From contig NC_092572.1 of the NCBI RefSeq assembly GCF_037975245.1, forward strand, positions 1,031,501 through 1,095,500: a DNA stretch of 64,000 nucleotides. Direction: 5' to 3'. Shown here in pieces: positions 36,241 to 45,323 of this stretch. Position 1 is the first letter of the stretch. Each line of letters opens with the position of its first letter. The stretch comes from Apostichopus japonicus. Lineage: Eukaryota > Echinodermata > Holothuroidea > Aspidochirotida > Stichopodidae. The position numbers were made by a program, and so were the translations under genes. The notes under the pieces were generated by a model. It saw nothing but the letters and a program-made list of their open reading frames with translations. It was not told the DNA's origin and ran no database searches.

Positions 36241-36290
36241 CCCCCCCCCCCCCCCCCCCACACACACACACTCTCTCTTACTCTCTTCGC
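36241..36290. repeat. Poly-C / CA / CT low-complexity tract
   Basis: Nineteen C followed by CACACA and CTCTCT. The matching site in unit 2 (about 49230-49262) has a shorter C run and in unit 3 (about 61490-61513) only CA and CT. Confidence 0.85.
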
Positions 36291-37189
36291 ACACCACCTA
36301 CATCATCCAGCAACATTTAAAGGGACCTTACGGAGGGAGTCAATTAAACATTTATCATAACGAATTCGAGCACATGCGAGTTAAAGGAAATCTCTCTCCC
36401 CCCCCCCTTCCCCCTCTTCTTATCATCCGACACCTCCTGTACTATCCAGCAACATTTGAAGGGAACTTACGGAGGGAGTCAATGACACATTTATCTGAAC
36501 GAAAACAAAAACACTTCAAACTGTTATATGAACCCCATACCTATGATGTACTGTCATGAAGTGATGTTATACCTCCTATAAGTTCCTATCAAGTTTATGG
36601 AAGGTCTTTAACCCTTGTCACTTTTGGCCTTCTAGATTCCTCTCTTTCGTTCCCACGGTGTTCAAATAAAGAAATGCTATAGAAATTGTTCGGTCCATTT
36701 TCAGACGTCTAGCTTACAGGCCTTATTTTCAGACAAAAAAAAACATAACCAAAAACTAGAACCACGCGTCGTTTTCTTTCTAACTCGTGATTTTTCATTC
36801 ATTGATAGATTTGATGAATATGTATGACGACCGAAGTAGGAAACGATGAACTATCCATGTATCAGATGCCCCATCACGTGTAACTCCAAGCTTTGCAACT
36901 TCTGAACATTTTTTATAGAGACAATTGGTTCACGAAAAGAACCAACAAGTGCTCGAGATCATGTTACGGTCAAATAGTTGATACCTGTTTGTTTCCAATC
37001 AGTTTCTCTAATTTTACAGCGATTACTTGAACTTTTAATTCTTAGGGAAAAAATAAATGATCTTGAAATCAGCAAAACATTTTGCTCATTTATTTGCGTG
37101 GAGCTTCTCCTCCCCGCTCTCCCATTCATTAATTATTGTAAAAGCTATCCTCCCACTCTCCCATCCATTAATTAATTATTGAAACGGGA

Positions 37190-37193
37190 TACC

Positions 37194-37291
<98 letters not shown>

Positions 37292-37370
37292 CGACGACGA
37301 CGACGATGACGACGACGATGATAACGAAGAGTACGATGACGGAGACGATGATGACGAGGATGATGACTAT
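37190..37370. repeat. (GAT)n/(GAC)n microsatellite, unit 1
   Basis: Trinucleotide and hexanucleotide (GATGAC) repeat about 550 bp before the copy 1 ATG. It is open as poly-Asp on plus and other homopolymers in other frames; not coding. Confidence 0.93.
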
Positions 37371-37920
37371 GGTGATATCCAAATTTATTACATAAAAAAA
37401 ATACGATATATGTAACACATATGATTATAGGGCATGAGGTCACAACTAACATATATGTTGACCCAGAAAGCCAGTTCGTCGTAGGTTTGTGCTTGAGAGT
37501 CGATGGCACAAAATGTTCTGTTTCTACGCAGAGCCTAAACCATCCAGTTTATAAAGGTCATAACATGTCGCTATCATGGTATATACCGTATAGAGGGTAG
37601 TAGTAGTCTCAGCTACATAAACATACGAACGACGTGTCAACTCTGCCTCACTTTCTTCCCGGTGAGCGACTTTAGACAGTTGTGCATTTAATGACAGGGA
37701 TAAGTGGTCTACTCGGCATTTCTCTTGCATATGTAAACACTCAAAAAAACATGGTGTGATGAATTGAATCCACAAGGGTATGTAATTAACGGCTCTCATA
37801 TAATATATGTATATTTCACTTTCAATCAGGCACTCATATCACAACTTATTAGGATTAATTTTGTTCAGACACATCCAGTAGTTCTTATGACTAGTAATAT
37901 CATCATATCATCCTATCATT

Positions 37921-37972
37921 ATGGTTAAAATCGGACCGTTTCTGTTAATCAGTTTGTGGTTGACGTCTTGTG
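37921..37972 (+). CDS. Copy 1 exon 1: signal peptide
   Basis: ATG at 37921, donor GTAAGT at 37973, phase 1. Hydrophobic core IGPFLLISLWLTSC is a good signal peptide. The same ATG context and exon exist in copies 2 and 3. Confidence 0.88.
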
Positions 37973-38431
37973 GTAAGTAAAATATCCTTTTCAAAATGTC
38001 TTAAAACTGTCAACAATAAACTACCAACATTCTTATTATTATCTTTTTTATCATTTTTTTTCGTAGCTATCAGAGGAAGTAACGTTCCAAATTGTGTTGT
38101 AACTTCAGACAACATTCAACCAGTACAAACTACCGTATGTAAAGGTCTCTACTATGAACCGGTCTGCCTCGTTTGCGGTGATAAAGGATCTCACGTGAAA
38201 TGGCTTTTTGGGGAAACTTTAGTAGCACAAAACGGAATCAACTTTGGACATGTAGACAGTGTTGACAAATGCGATGACAAAATCCCATCGATAGGTTTGG
38301 CATCATGCTACCAGGCAATGTCATATCTGATCAGTTGTAAGCTGGAAAACAGGAAAACCATCTTAGCTACATTTACGGTTGAATGTATAGGACCAGGTAA
38401 ATATATCACATCATGGAATCATTGAAGAATA

Positions 38432-38480
<49 letters not shown>

Positions 38481-41400
38481 ACAAATGAAATGCCATTTGT
38501 TATTGATTTCTTATGATAACTACTTAGTGCAGGTTTTAATATGAATTTAAGTTGTAAGTATAAACTTGAAATTATGGAACTTCTCAACAGTCAACTCGTA
38601 TTTTGCTGAGTTGTAAGACAATAAACAGCTTCCGTATTTATATTAAACTAACCGGTAAATCTTATTGATTTCAGAAATGCTTATCATGGAGAGAAACAAT
38701 TTGGAATATCTTGTTGATAACCTAACTCTTGTCAATCCCAGTAACGAAATAAACCTAGTCTGTGATTTTCGACAAGTTCTACCACCAGTTTCTCTACAAT
38801 GGTTTGTTGATGGTGAATTATTGCAAACAAAACGCTTCACAAAGAAATTCGATCAGCCGAGTACCTACTCGCTATCATTGGCCATAAATTCGTCCCAAGT
38901 TAATAGGTCTATCACCTGTACCAGCTATGGAGATCGCGCGCCGAACATGAGTCGTTCTATATTTATTTCGAGAAGAAGACAAATATCAGGTGATTTGTTT
39001 TTCTTGGATTTCTTTTTTCTGTAAACTTCGTTTCAATTTTTCTTTGAGATTAAACCTTGAGAGATGCTGCAACTGTAAGTTGAAAGCAAACACCTCACAA
39101 TTCTGTAAAGAAATCCTGATGATGACATTAACTTTTATTATTTATTCTTATTTTAGTTTGGATTTTGATAACATTATCTTCTTATTAGAATCCTCATCTT
39201 CATCAGCTGCTACTACGGTAGTGATATTACTGGCTATAGTCAGCCTTGTCGTAACACCTGTGGCTTACAAATTAGTAAAACGTAAGTAATTACAAACCTT
39301 ATTAACTTTATTAATTATTCGACATTGCATATATTTGCAAGGTCACATATTGAGGTCACATAATCGAAAGTTTAGGAATACGGAAATGTGTTGTGATGTA
39401 GAGTCCACATCTTCTTTAGCTGCTACTACGGTAGTGATATCACTTGCTGTATTCACCTTTGTAATGATACCGGTGGCTTACAAAATAGTAACACTTTAAT
39501 TAATTATGTACCATATTAACTTTATTAACAACTCGACATCTCATATATTTGCAAGGTCACATATTGAGGTTACATATATCATCGAAAGTTTATGAATAAG
39601 GAAATGTTTTATGATGTAGAGTCATTATCTTCTTTAGCTGCTACTACGGTAGTGATATTGAAATGTGTCTTGATATTGCATCAAACGTACTTATGCCAGT
39701 TGTGTGTACTGGTGCATATATGATAGGCTTAACAAGTTGTTGTTGAATAATTATTTGTAAACCACATAGCAACACATTATTTATTAAGAAGCCTGCCGTG
39801 CATGTAAATTATTAGCTCTTGAGTCTCTCATTTATTTTAATTTTATATTTTGTCCTTTATTCCAGGTGAAGGTTACACTGCAATCAGATGGTAAATTACA
39901 ATTTCATTATAGTGGATACATAGAGATACTTACGTTTTTAATTAAACTTCAGTTTAAATGTAATGAAATAACATTGAACCAACATTCTCTCATAACTTAT
40001 GGTAGTTTTGCATAAACAGAGAGAATAGAAAATTAAAGATAATTTCGATGATGTTTGTCATTGGTTACGATTCCTTTCACGATGATATTCATCTCGTGTA
40101 TGTCTTCAAGGTTTTCATCTCTAAAGAGAAAGTAGAAAAACTGAGAGTGCAGAGAACAGAAACGAAGGTTACATGATTCTGAATTGGAAAATAAATAACT
40201 TATAAACCGGTTAAAGGCCAAGTTATCGCTAGAAAATGTCAGAAATGTCTATGAACCATACAGGGTCGCATATCGTAAATTTCAGCAAATGTAAAATTGC
40301 ACGTAAAAGAACAAAACAAATAACGCGTTCGCAATTTAAAAAAACAGTTGAAAACATAAAAGAGGTGTGTCTCAGAATGCTTATTGTGAAAAATAGGTCA
40401 AATAAACTGTGAATCAACACTGCATGAAATATGCAGCTGCTTGCTAGTAACATAAACATGTATATACTGTAAACGAATCTGAGCTGTTTAACGTTTTGTG
40501 GTCCATGTTATAGGACAACAGAACATTAATCGTAAGTTTCCTAATTGAAGTGAGCTTAAATTTAACTTGTATTGTCTGCACAATCACGGGCACAGGATAT
40601 TGTTGCTAGGCATCCAGAATGGTTTATAAAAGAACTTTTAGGGTCCATAGCCATATTATTGTTCACTTTTGACTGAAGTAGTCTGTGTGCTCACTTCAAT
40701 CCCGTAACAGAAGAGGGTGGGTGTTCGACACTTCCACTCCCCGCGGTAGACCCGTATTCCGCATTCGAGTTGAAGATATTCGCGTCGTATTTTTTTTTAG
40801 ATGGGGGGGGGGGGGGTCTTGTTCCCTATAGAATCGAAGTTTATATTGTAGGGCTTGTGCGCCTGGGGTACTTTTATATTGTTTGGACGGGGTGTGAGAC
40901 GGGGGCTTGAAACCCTTACCCATTTCTAAGGATCATTTGACGGTGGACAGGCACCATGTCTAAATATTTCTTACAATGATAAGATAGTTCCGTTGAAGCG
41001 GCCTTTTGTATGGAGGTAACACCTCCCCACCCCATCCACCTTCGTGGAGAGCGTACTACAGTGACTACGTTTGATTGGCTAGCATGCATAATGTAGCCAC
41101 TTTGAGAGCAGTTTCATGTGGCTGTTTGAAGGAACGACCAATGATTCCTACCTTGCTGTTGACTTTGTATTGAACTATTGTAATAAGTTTCAAGACCACA
41201 ATTGCCCATAAAGATGTCTTATTAAGCTCCTCGCTACGATCAAGCAGCGTCAAATTCCATTCAGTTTCAAAATCGGCCACTGTACACAGATAGCACCCTG
41301 TATTAACGTTTACGATACACCCCCCCCCTCCCGCACCCCAAACCCCCTTTTTACGTTTCGCGTGAACTTTTACATTTAGCGCAAGTTAAGATACGAGGTC

Positions 41401-44400
41401 CAACAACTAACTCAGCCAATACCTCTTGTCATAAAAACAACAGTTTTTGACAGATTCGAAGATTGTGACAGAATATTACTATACAAATATGTAACGAACA
41501 TTACGTTTAATTACTTCCTACACAGTACCCGATGGTTTTATTCCGTGAGTTCAATATTCTCCAGCAGTTGGGAAACTGGTATTGACATGGAAAGTAACGC
41601 GCAGCACCACACTGAAGTGAAACGGACAGGACGTCAGAAGAGAAAGACTATTGGTGTGCAGTCTTTATCATTTCGAAGTACGGTTGTGATTTTGTCTGGC
41701 GACATATTCATAAATATTAATTGAACTAAACTTTCATTGATCACTGTTTAATTAAAGTGGCAGAAAAAAGTAAATGTGAAGGAAAATACGTTCCAACGTT
41801 CACTTTCTTTGCTTTATTAAGAATTAATTTTTAATTTTGTAATTCTATATTATCATATTTATTAGCGAGTATGGTTCGATTGAACTTAAACTTGCAATGA
41901 CCAAGTTAGAGTGATCCACGAAAACGTGTCATTTTTAGTCAAAAAAGCATCACAAGAATATCAAGAAAATGAAAACAATACACACTTTGATGTTGTGGCT
42001 GCAGATATTGCCTCATATGAGAGAAATATTCTAAAGGAGTGACGATGAACATCCAAACTATATCTCGTGTGTGTGTATTTTATGGCTCGACTCTAATGTT
42101 GGTTATATCGTTACATTAACCACTAATCTGAAAGTATTATTCAAAAGGCTCGGTGCAGCTTTCATTAACTTAATGTACAAGCTGTGGTTGTACACATATA
42201 TCACATTATGGGGTATTTTCTCTTTACAGACAAAAGGTCAATGCTCAGCAAGGAACCAGTCATAAGCGTAAAGTTACAATCAAGTGAAATGTTTGAGTAC
42301 TGGAATGCGCAGGCGTCGGATGAAGACTGTACTGAATTTACTTGCTTCGCGAAAGTGCTCTCAGGTACTAGAATTTTGAGCTATCCTAACCATTTATCGA
42401 AGTCCAAATACTAAATATAACTACTTGTTATGCTTCGTTGTCATGTTCCATGCATCAACCACAACTAAACGTAGCAGTTCATAATGTGCATCAAATAGTA
42501 TCAAATGAAACTTAATTGTACAAAGTTGAAATATAAATAAAAAAATCCTGAACAGCACCATCACAGTTATCGGCAAAAAAAGTTAGCTCATTAACTTGTC
42601 AATCGAGTCACGTATGTTTGTCGGACGTGATAGAGAATTTCAAGCCCTGGACATTGATTGATCAAATTGAACAACATGTTAACGTTCTGTAGACTACACT
42701 AATCAGCAATATTTTCGGAACATACATTGGATTATAGCAAAGCCCGTATGCGCTATTAATTTGCCTACGGAAAGGAATCTTTATGGCCGAGAAAAATACG
42801 GTAGATGTGAATAAAACTTTCAATACTAAGATTGTCATTTCTCATGCATTGGCGAATGCTAGCATAAATGCAGTCAGATTGTCATATTTTTACGAAAAGC
42901 TCCTTACTCGTTAATTAGGGTTTTCCGAGTACCAATTCTTACATAGTAATTTCTTTCTAATCAATCACAAGTTGCTGGTATGTAAGTGAAGTTGGAATGC
43001 TTAAAATGTCAGACGAACAAAGTATTAACCTTTGTATTGTGTCAAGTAAATAGTTTCGCAAAATATAGACAGTTGTCAATACATATAGTATTAATTCAAA
43101 TGGGCCATTGTTCCGTACACCTTCAGATGTCATAAAAACATATTAAGCAAATGGTGAAATATGTTATTTCTTCTGCTGTCATATTTTCTTCAGATCAGGC
43201 AACAGCTGATGACTATGTGACGATGAGAACTCTTGCAAAGAGTCTCTCGACTTTTAAAATGGACGATAGATTTGTTAGAATCTTGTTCATGTCGACCCAA
43301 GAGAGTAAGTATTCAATCAATTATGTATACATTTTGCAATTTCTATTAAAAGTAAATTCGTGTGATATCTCATATAAAAAAAAACTAAATTATTTGTGTA
43401 ATAAGTCGACAAGGAAACGTTATAAACATTTTAAATAGCGATCCACATTTATAAGTCTTAACGTTATAACAATGATCTTTCTGCAGCACCCATGGTATTC
43501 TATTATGAATCTATGAACTTCGGAACACTTCAAGATCATGTCAAGAATCGTTTTGCAAGCCATGCGATGACCACAAACGAAGACGGTCAGCTACATCTGG
43601 AGAAAATTTTGGAGGCTTTGCTTTCCATTGCATTGAACATTTCCGATGCAATGTCGTATCTTGTCTCCAAGAAGGTAGTCTACAATGATGCTCTATTCAA
43701 ATGGTTATAGGATCTATATATTTTGTAAGACTTCAATTCCTCTTTTAGTTGCGAGGAACTATAAGCATTAAAAGGGATACTGTAATTTCACATAAAAGTA
43801 AAATTGGCATTGGATGCTGATTGTTGCACTTGTATATAAACATAATATTGTCTTAATCTATTAACAGTTTTGTCATCCAGCACTATCGTTGAGAAAGGTA
43901 CTTCTGACCGAAAGCGGCTCTTACAAGTTGTATGACATTTATCCGCACAAACTGTGTAAAGCGAGAATCAAACAGCTAACGAGAAAGGTAATTTAATTAC
44001 TGTTATTGGCATTTAATTTACATTTTGTCAACAATTTAGTTTGGAAAAGAATTTAGTCGATCAATAAACTGAATTCATTGATGTATTTTCTCTCTATCCT
44101 TGCAGGTAAATCCGCCGGTTGCCTGGATGGCTACAGAGATATTTGTCCTTGAAAAGTATCTGCTTAAGAGTGAAGCCTGGAATCTTTCCGTTTTCTTGTG
44201 GCAGTTATTTTCGTTAGGTAATGTGCCAATAGTTGTACAAACATTTTCAAATTACATTAAGTTTTATGTATTGGATATAATGTCAGTTATATTATTAATC
44301 ATCAGCTATGGTTGATGTTATTATGTTCAGGTAAACATTGCCAAAAATTAATGTATATGCCAGAAAGAAGGCGGAGGGAGGGGGGTTTGGGCTACTGGTT

Positions 44401-45323
44401 CGGGACCCGGGATCAATTAGTAGACCAGGAAACATGAACGGTAACAGATACAGTATATAACGGGAACTTTAAGATTGCAGGAAGGTAACCAGTTGGCCCG
44501 GAGTTTGTCTGCTCTATCAACGCCTCTCATTAATGTGCGGTTCTTGTTACTTATAGGCGAGTACCCTTTTGAAGGATTAAGTTCAGCCGAAGTGAAGGCA
44601 AAAGTTATTGAAGAGTTCCTGTTGCCAAAACCAGAAATCTGTCCACAGGATATGTAAGCATTGAGATCTATGCCAATTTGTGTCAATCGTAAACAATATA
44701 ACGTGGTTGCTTAAGCATGTTCATCATCGTGAATAATCAGAAAACGAAATAGCTTTTATAAGATCGGTCATAACTTAGCTGTATCATTCAACCCACGAAA
44801 CAAATTAAGAACCAAATTATTAACCCGATTTTCACGCTCAGTGTTGAGTTACAGGCCCATGTGTCATTGTACTTATGTTTTTGAATATGGAATGAGGTAT
44901 ATAATATATTTGTGTTAGTTTAAAGTTCTTGGTTGTGAAACTTAAAATTAACCATAAGTTCACAAGTATCAGAATAAAGCAATCTTATACATTATTTATC
45001 TGCCGTGTGCTTGAATAACTTTTTCGTAAATTATTTCAGAATCAGAAATTGGTAACATTTTGCGTGGTTATGAAAATATTATGTATCATTGTTTATGTTA
45101 CATATTACATTTAATTAACTATGTTGAACCTGTTAAATTTAGACCTTTTATTTATTTATTTGACCTAAGCTGAACCAATATAAGACGCATATTTATTTTA
45201 TTTTTCGACAGATATGAAATAATGGTGTCTTCTTGGCAAACTAATCACCAAACACGACCAGTATCCGCTGTAATGGTTCAGACAATCAAATCTTTGATTG
45301 GAAGATTGGATAAAGAAAACTAA
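37921..45323 (+). CDS. Ig-Ig-TM receptor pseudokinase, copy 1
   Basis: Exons placed: 37921-37972, 38067-38396, 38675-38989, 39189-39281, 39866-39890, 41526-about 41653, 42230-42364, 43194-43304, 43487-43674, 43868-43987, 44106-44217, 44557-44653, 45212-45323. Junctions are GT..AG with matching phases, giving about 605 residues. Signal peptide MVKIGPFLLISLWLTSC; two Ig-like domains (exons 2 and 3); TM TTVVILLAIVSLVVTPVAY then KLVKR; kinase-like domain from about exon 7. Kinase landmarks in order: CFAKVL (beta-3 Lys kept), NFGTLQDHV (hinge/alpha-D), CHPALSLRK for HRDLAARN, KLYDIY for K.ADFG, WMATEIF for WMAPE.., SEAWNLSVFLWQLFS for SDVWSFGV.LWE, EYPFEGL, and HQTRPVSAVM. This is the RTK pattern without catalytic Asp or Asn, so a pseudokinase; function unknown. 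The 3' border of exon 6 is uncertain because several phase-1 donors fit. Confidence 0.88.
38067..38396 (+). CDS. Copy 1 exon 2: membrane-distal Ig-like domain
   Basis: Phase 1-1 exon of 330 bp, cysteine-rich (CKGLYYEPVCLVCGDKG, VKWLFGE, LASCYQ, YLISCKLENR). The Cys...Trp...Cys spacing suits an Ig fold, but it is divergent and not assigned to a subtype. The first 15 residues differ most between copies. Confidence 0.85.
38437..38478. repeat. (TA)n microsatellite in copy 1 intron 2
   Basis: About 20 TA units. The equivalent in copy 2 (51115-51171) is longer; copy 3 (63426-63447) has only an interrupted short form. Confidence 0.9.
38675..38989 (+). CDS. Copy 1 exon 3: membrane-proximal Ig domain
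   Basis: Phase 1-1 exon of 315 bp. INLVCDFRQVLPPVSLQWFV, YSLSLAINSSQV and SITCTSYGDRAPNMS give a typical C...W...L.I...C Ig pattern with NxS/T glycosylation sites. Confidence 0.9.
39189..39281 (+). CDS. Copy 1 exon 4: transmembrane segment
   Basis: Acceptor TTATTAG ends at 39188; donor GTAAGT at 39282; phase 1-1, 93 bp. Ser-rich stalk (ESSSSSAATT), then VVILLAIVSLVVTPVAY and a basic stop-transfer KLVKR. Confidence 0.9.
39402..39499 (+). other. Copy 1 alternative TM exon with stop
   Basis: A second copy of the TM exon 213 bp downstream. Acceptor GATGTAG ends at 39401. Frame STSSLAATTVVISLAVFTFV then MIPVAYKIVTL and TAA at 39497-39499; the GTAAGT donor is lost. Used as a last exon it would give an Ig-Ig-TM protein without any kinase-like domain. 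No transcript proof. Confidence 0.55.
39612..39660 (+). pseudogene. Third, truncated TM-exon remnant
   Basis: GATGTAGAGTCATTATCTTC and TGCTACTACGGTAGTGATATTG repeat the start of the TM exon, then similarity ends. It lies about 215 bp after the second copy; a decayed duplicate. Confidence 0.7.
39866..39890 (+). CDS. Copy 1 exon 5: 25-nt microexon
   Basis: TTCCAG before and GTAAAT after; phase 1 in, phase 2 out. Encodes EGYTAIR plus split codons, directly after the membrane. Conserved base for base in copy 2 (52488-52512). Confidence 0.65.
40790..40820. repeat. T-run/G-run low-complexity site
   Basis: TTTTTTTTAGATG followed by about 13 G; the equivalent in unit 2 is at about 53196-53222. It lies in the long intron 5, which otherwise contains nothing recognisable from 39891 to 41525. 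Confidence 0.8.
41526..41653 (+). CDS. Copy 1 exon 6: juxtamembrane region (3' end uncertain)
   Basis: Acceptor CTACACAG ends at 41525; phase 2 in. The frame SSIFSSSWETGIDMESN, EVKRTGRQKRKTIG is open to a TAA-free stretch ending at a TGA near 41721. A GTGTGC donor at 41654 gives the phase 1 end needed by exon 7; GTAACG (41594), GTCAGA (41633) and GTACGG (41678) also fit. Confidence 0.55.
42230..42364 (+). CDS. Copy 1 exon 7: kinase N-lobe, degenerate loop and beta-3
   Basis: Acceptor TTTACAG ends at 42229; donor GTACTA at 42365; phase 1-1. ISVKLQSSEMFEYWNAQ stands where a Gly-rich loop is expected and has no GxGxxG. CFAKVL keeps the beta-3 Lys. Confidence 0.8.
43194..43304 (+). CDS. Copy 1 exon 8: alpha-C region
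   Basis: Acceptor CTTCAG ends at 43193; donor GTAAGT at 43305; phase 1-1. TMRTLAKSLSTFKMDDRFVR corresponds to the alpha-C helix and following loop; no clear alpha-C Glu. Confidence 0.8.
43487..43674 (+). CDS. Copy 1 exon 9: hinge, alpha-D and alpha-E
   Basis: Acceptor CTGCAG ends at 43486; donor GTAGTC at 43675; phase 1 to 0. PMVFYYESMNFGTLQDHVKN is the hinge and GNL-type segment; ALNISDAMSYLVSKK is the alpha-E helix before the catalytic loop. Confidence 0.85.
43868..43987 (+). CDS. Copy 1 exon 10: dead catalytic and activation loops
   Basis: Acceptor TTAACAG ends at 43867; donor GTAATT at 43988; phase 0-0, 120 bp. FCHPALSLRKVLL replaces the canonical HRDLAARN loop (Asp to Ala, Asn to Lys) and KLYDIY replaces the DFG strand. 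Same changes in copy 2. Confidence 0.88.
44106..44217 (+). CDS. Copy 1 exon 11: WMATEIF and alpha-F
   Basis: Acceptor TTGCAG ends at 44105; donor GTAATG at 44218; phase 0 to 1. VAWMATEIF matches the tyrosine-kinase P+1/APE segment; SEAWNLSVFLWQLFSLG matches SDVWSFGVLLWE.FS.G with the alpha-F Asp changed to Glu. Confidence 0.9.
44557..44653 (+). CDS. Copy 1 exon 12: C-lobe EYPFEGL
   Basis: Acceptor TTATAG ends at 44556; donor GTAAGC at 44654; phase 1 to 2. EYPFEGLSSAEVKAKVIEEF then PKPEICPQD matches RTK alpha-G (P.G......L.....M..P..CP). Confidence 0.9.
45212..45323 (+). CDS. Copy 1 exon 13: kinase-domain end
   Basis: Acceptor CGACAG ends at 45211; TAA at 45321-45323. YEIMVSSWQTNHQTRPVSAV is the RTK Y..M..CW...P..RP.F segment with the conserved Arg. 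The protein ends right after alpha-I, so there is almost no C-terminal tail. Confidence 0.9.

Noticed and set aside
37168-37509. Poly-Asp, poly-Met/Thr, Ile/Val and Arg/His-rich frames
   Set aside because: Microsatellite translation in different frames; same at 49909-50223 and 62050-62535.
43675-43710. Extension of exon 9 through VVYNDALFKWL to a stop
   Set aside because: Follows a good GT donor that joins in phase to the catalytic-loop exon; the extension is intron read-through.
44417-44686. Minus-strand frame of 89 codons over exon 12 of copy 1
   Set aside because: Shadow of the conserved plus-strand exon; the plus strand has kinase motifs and phase-matched splice sites.
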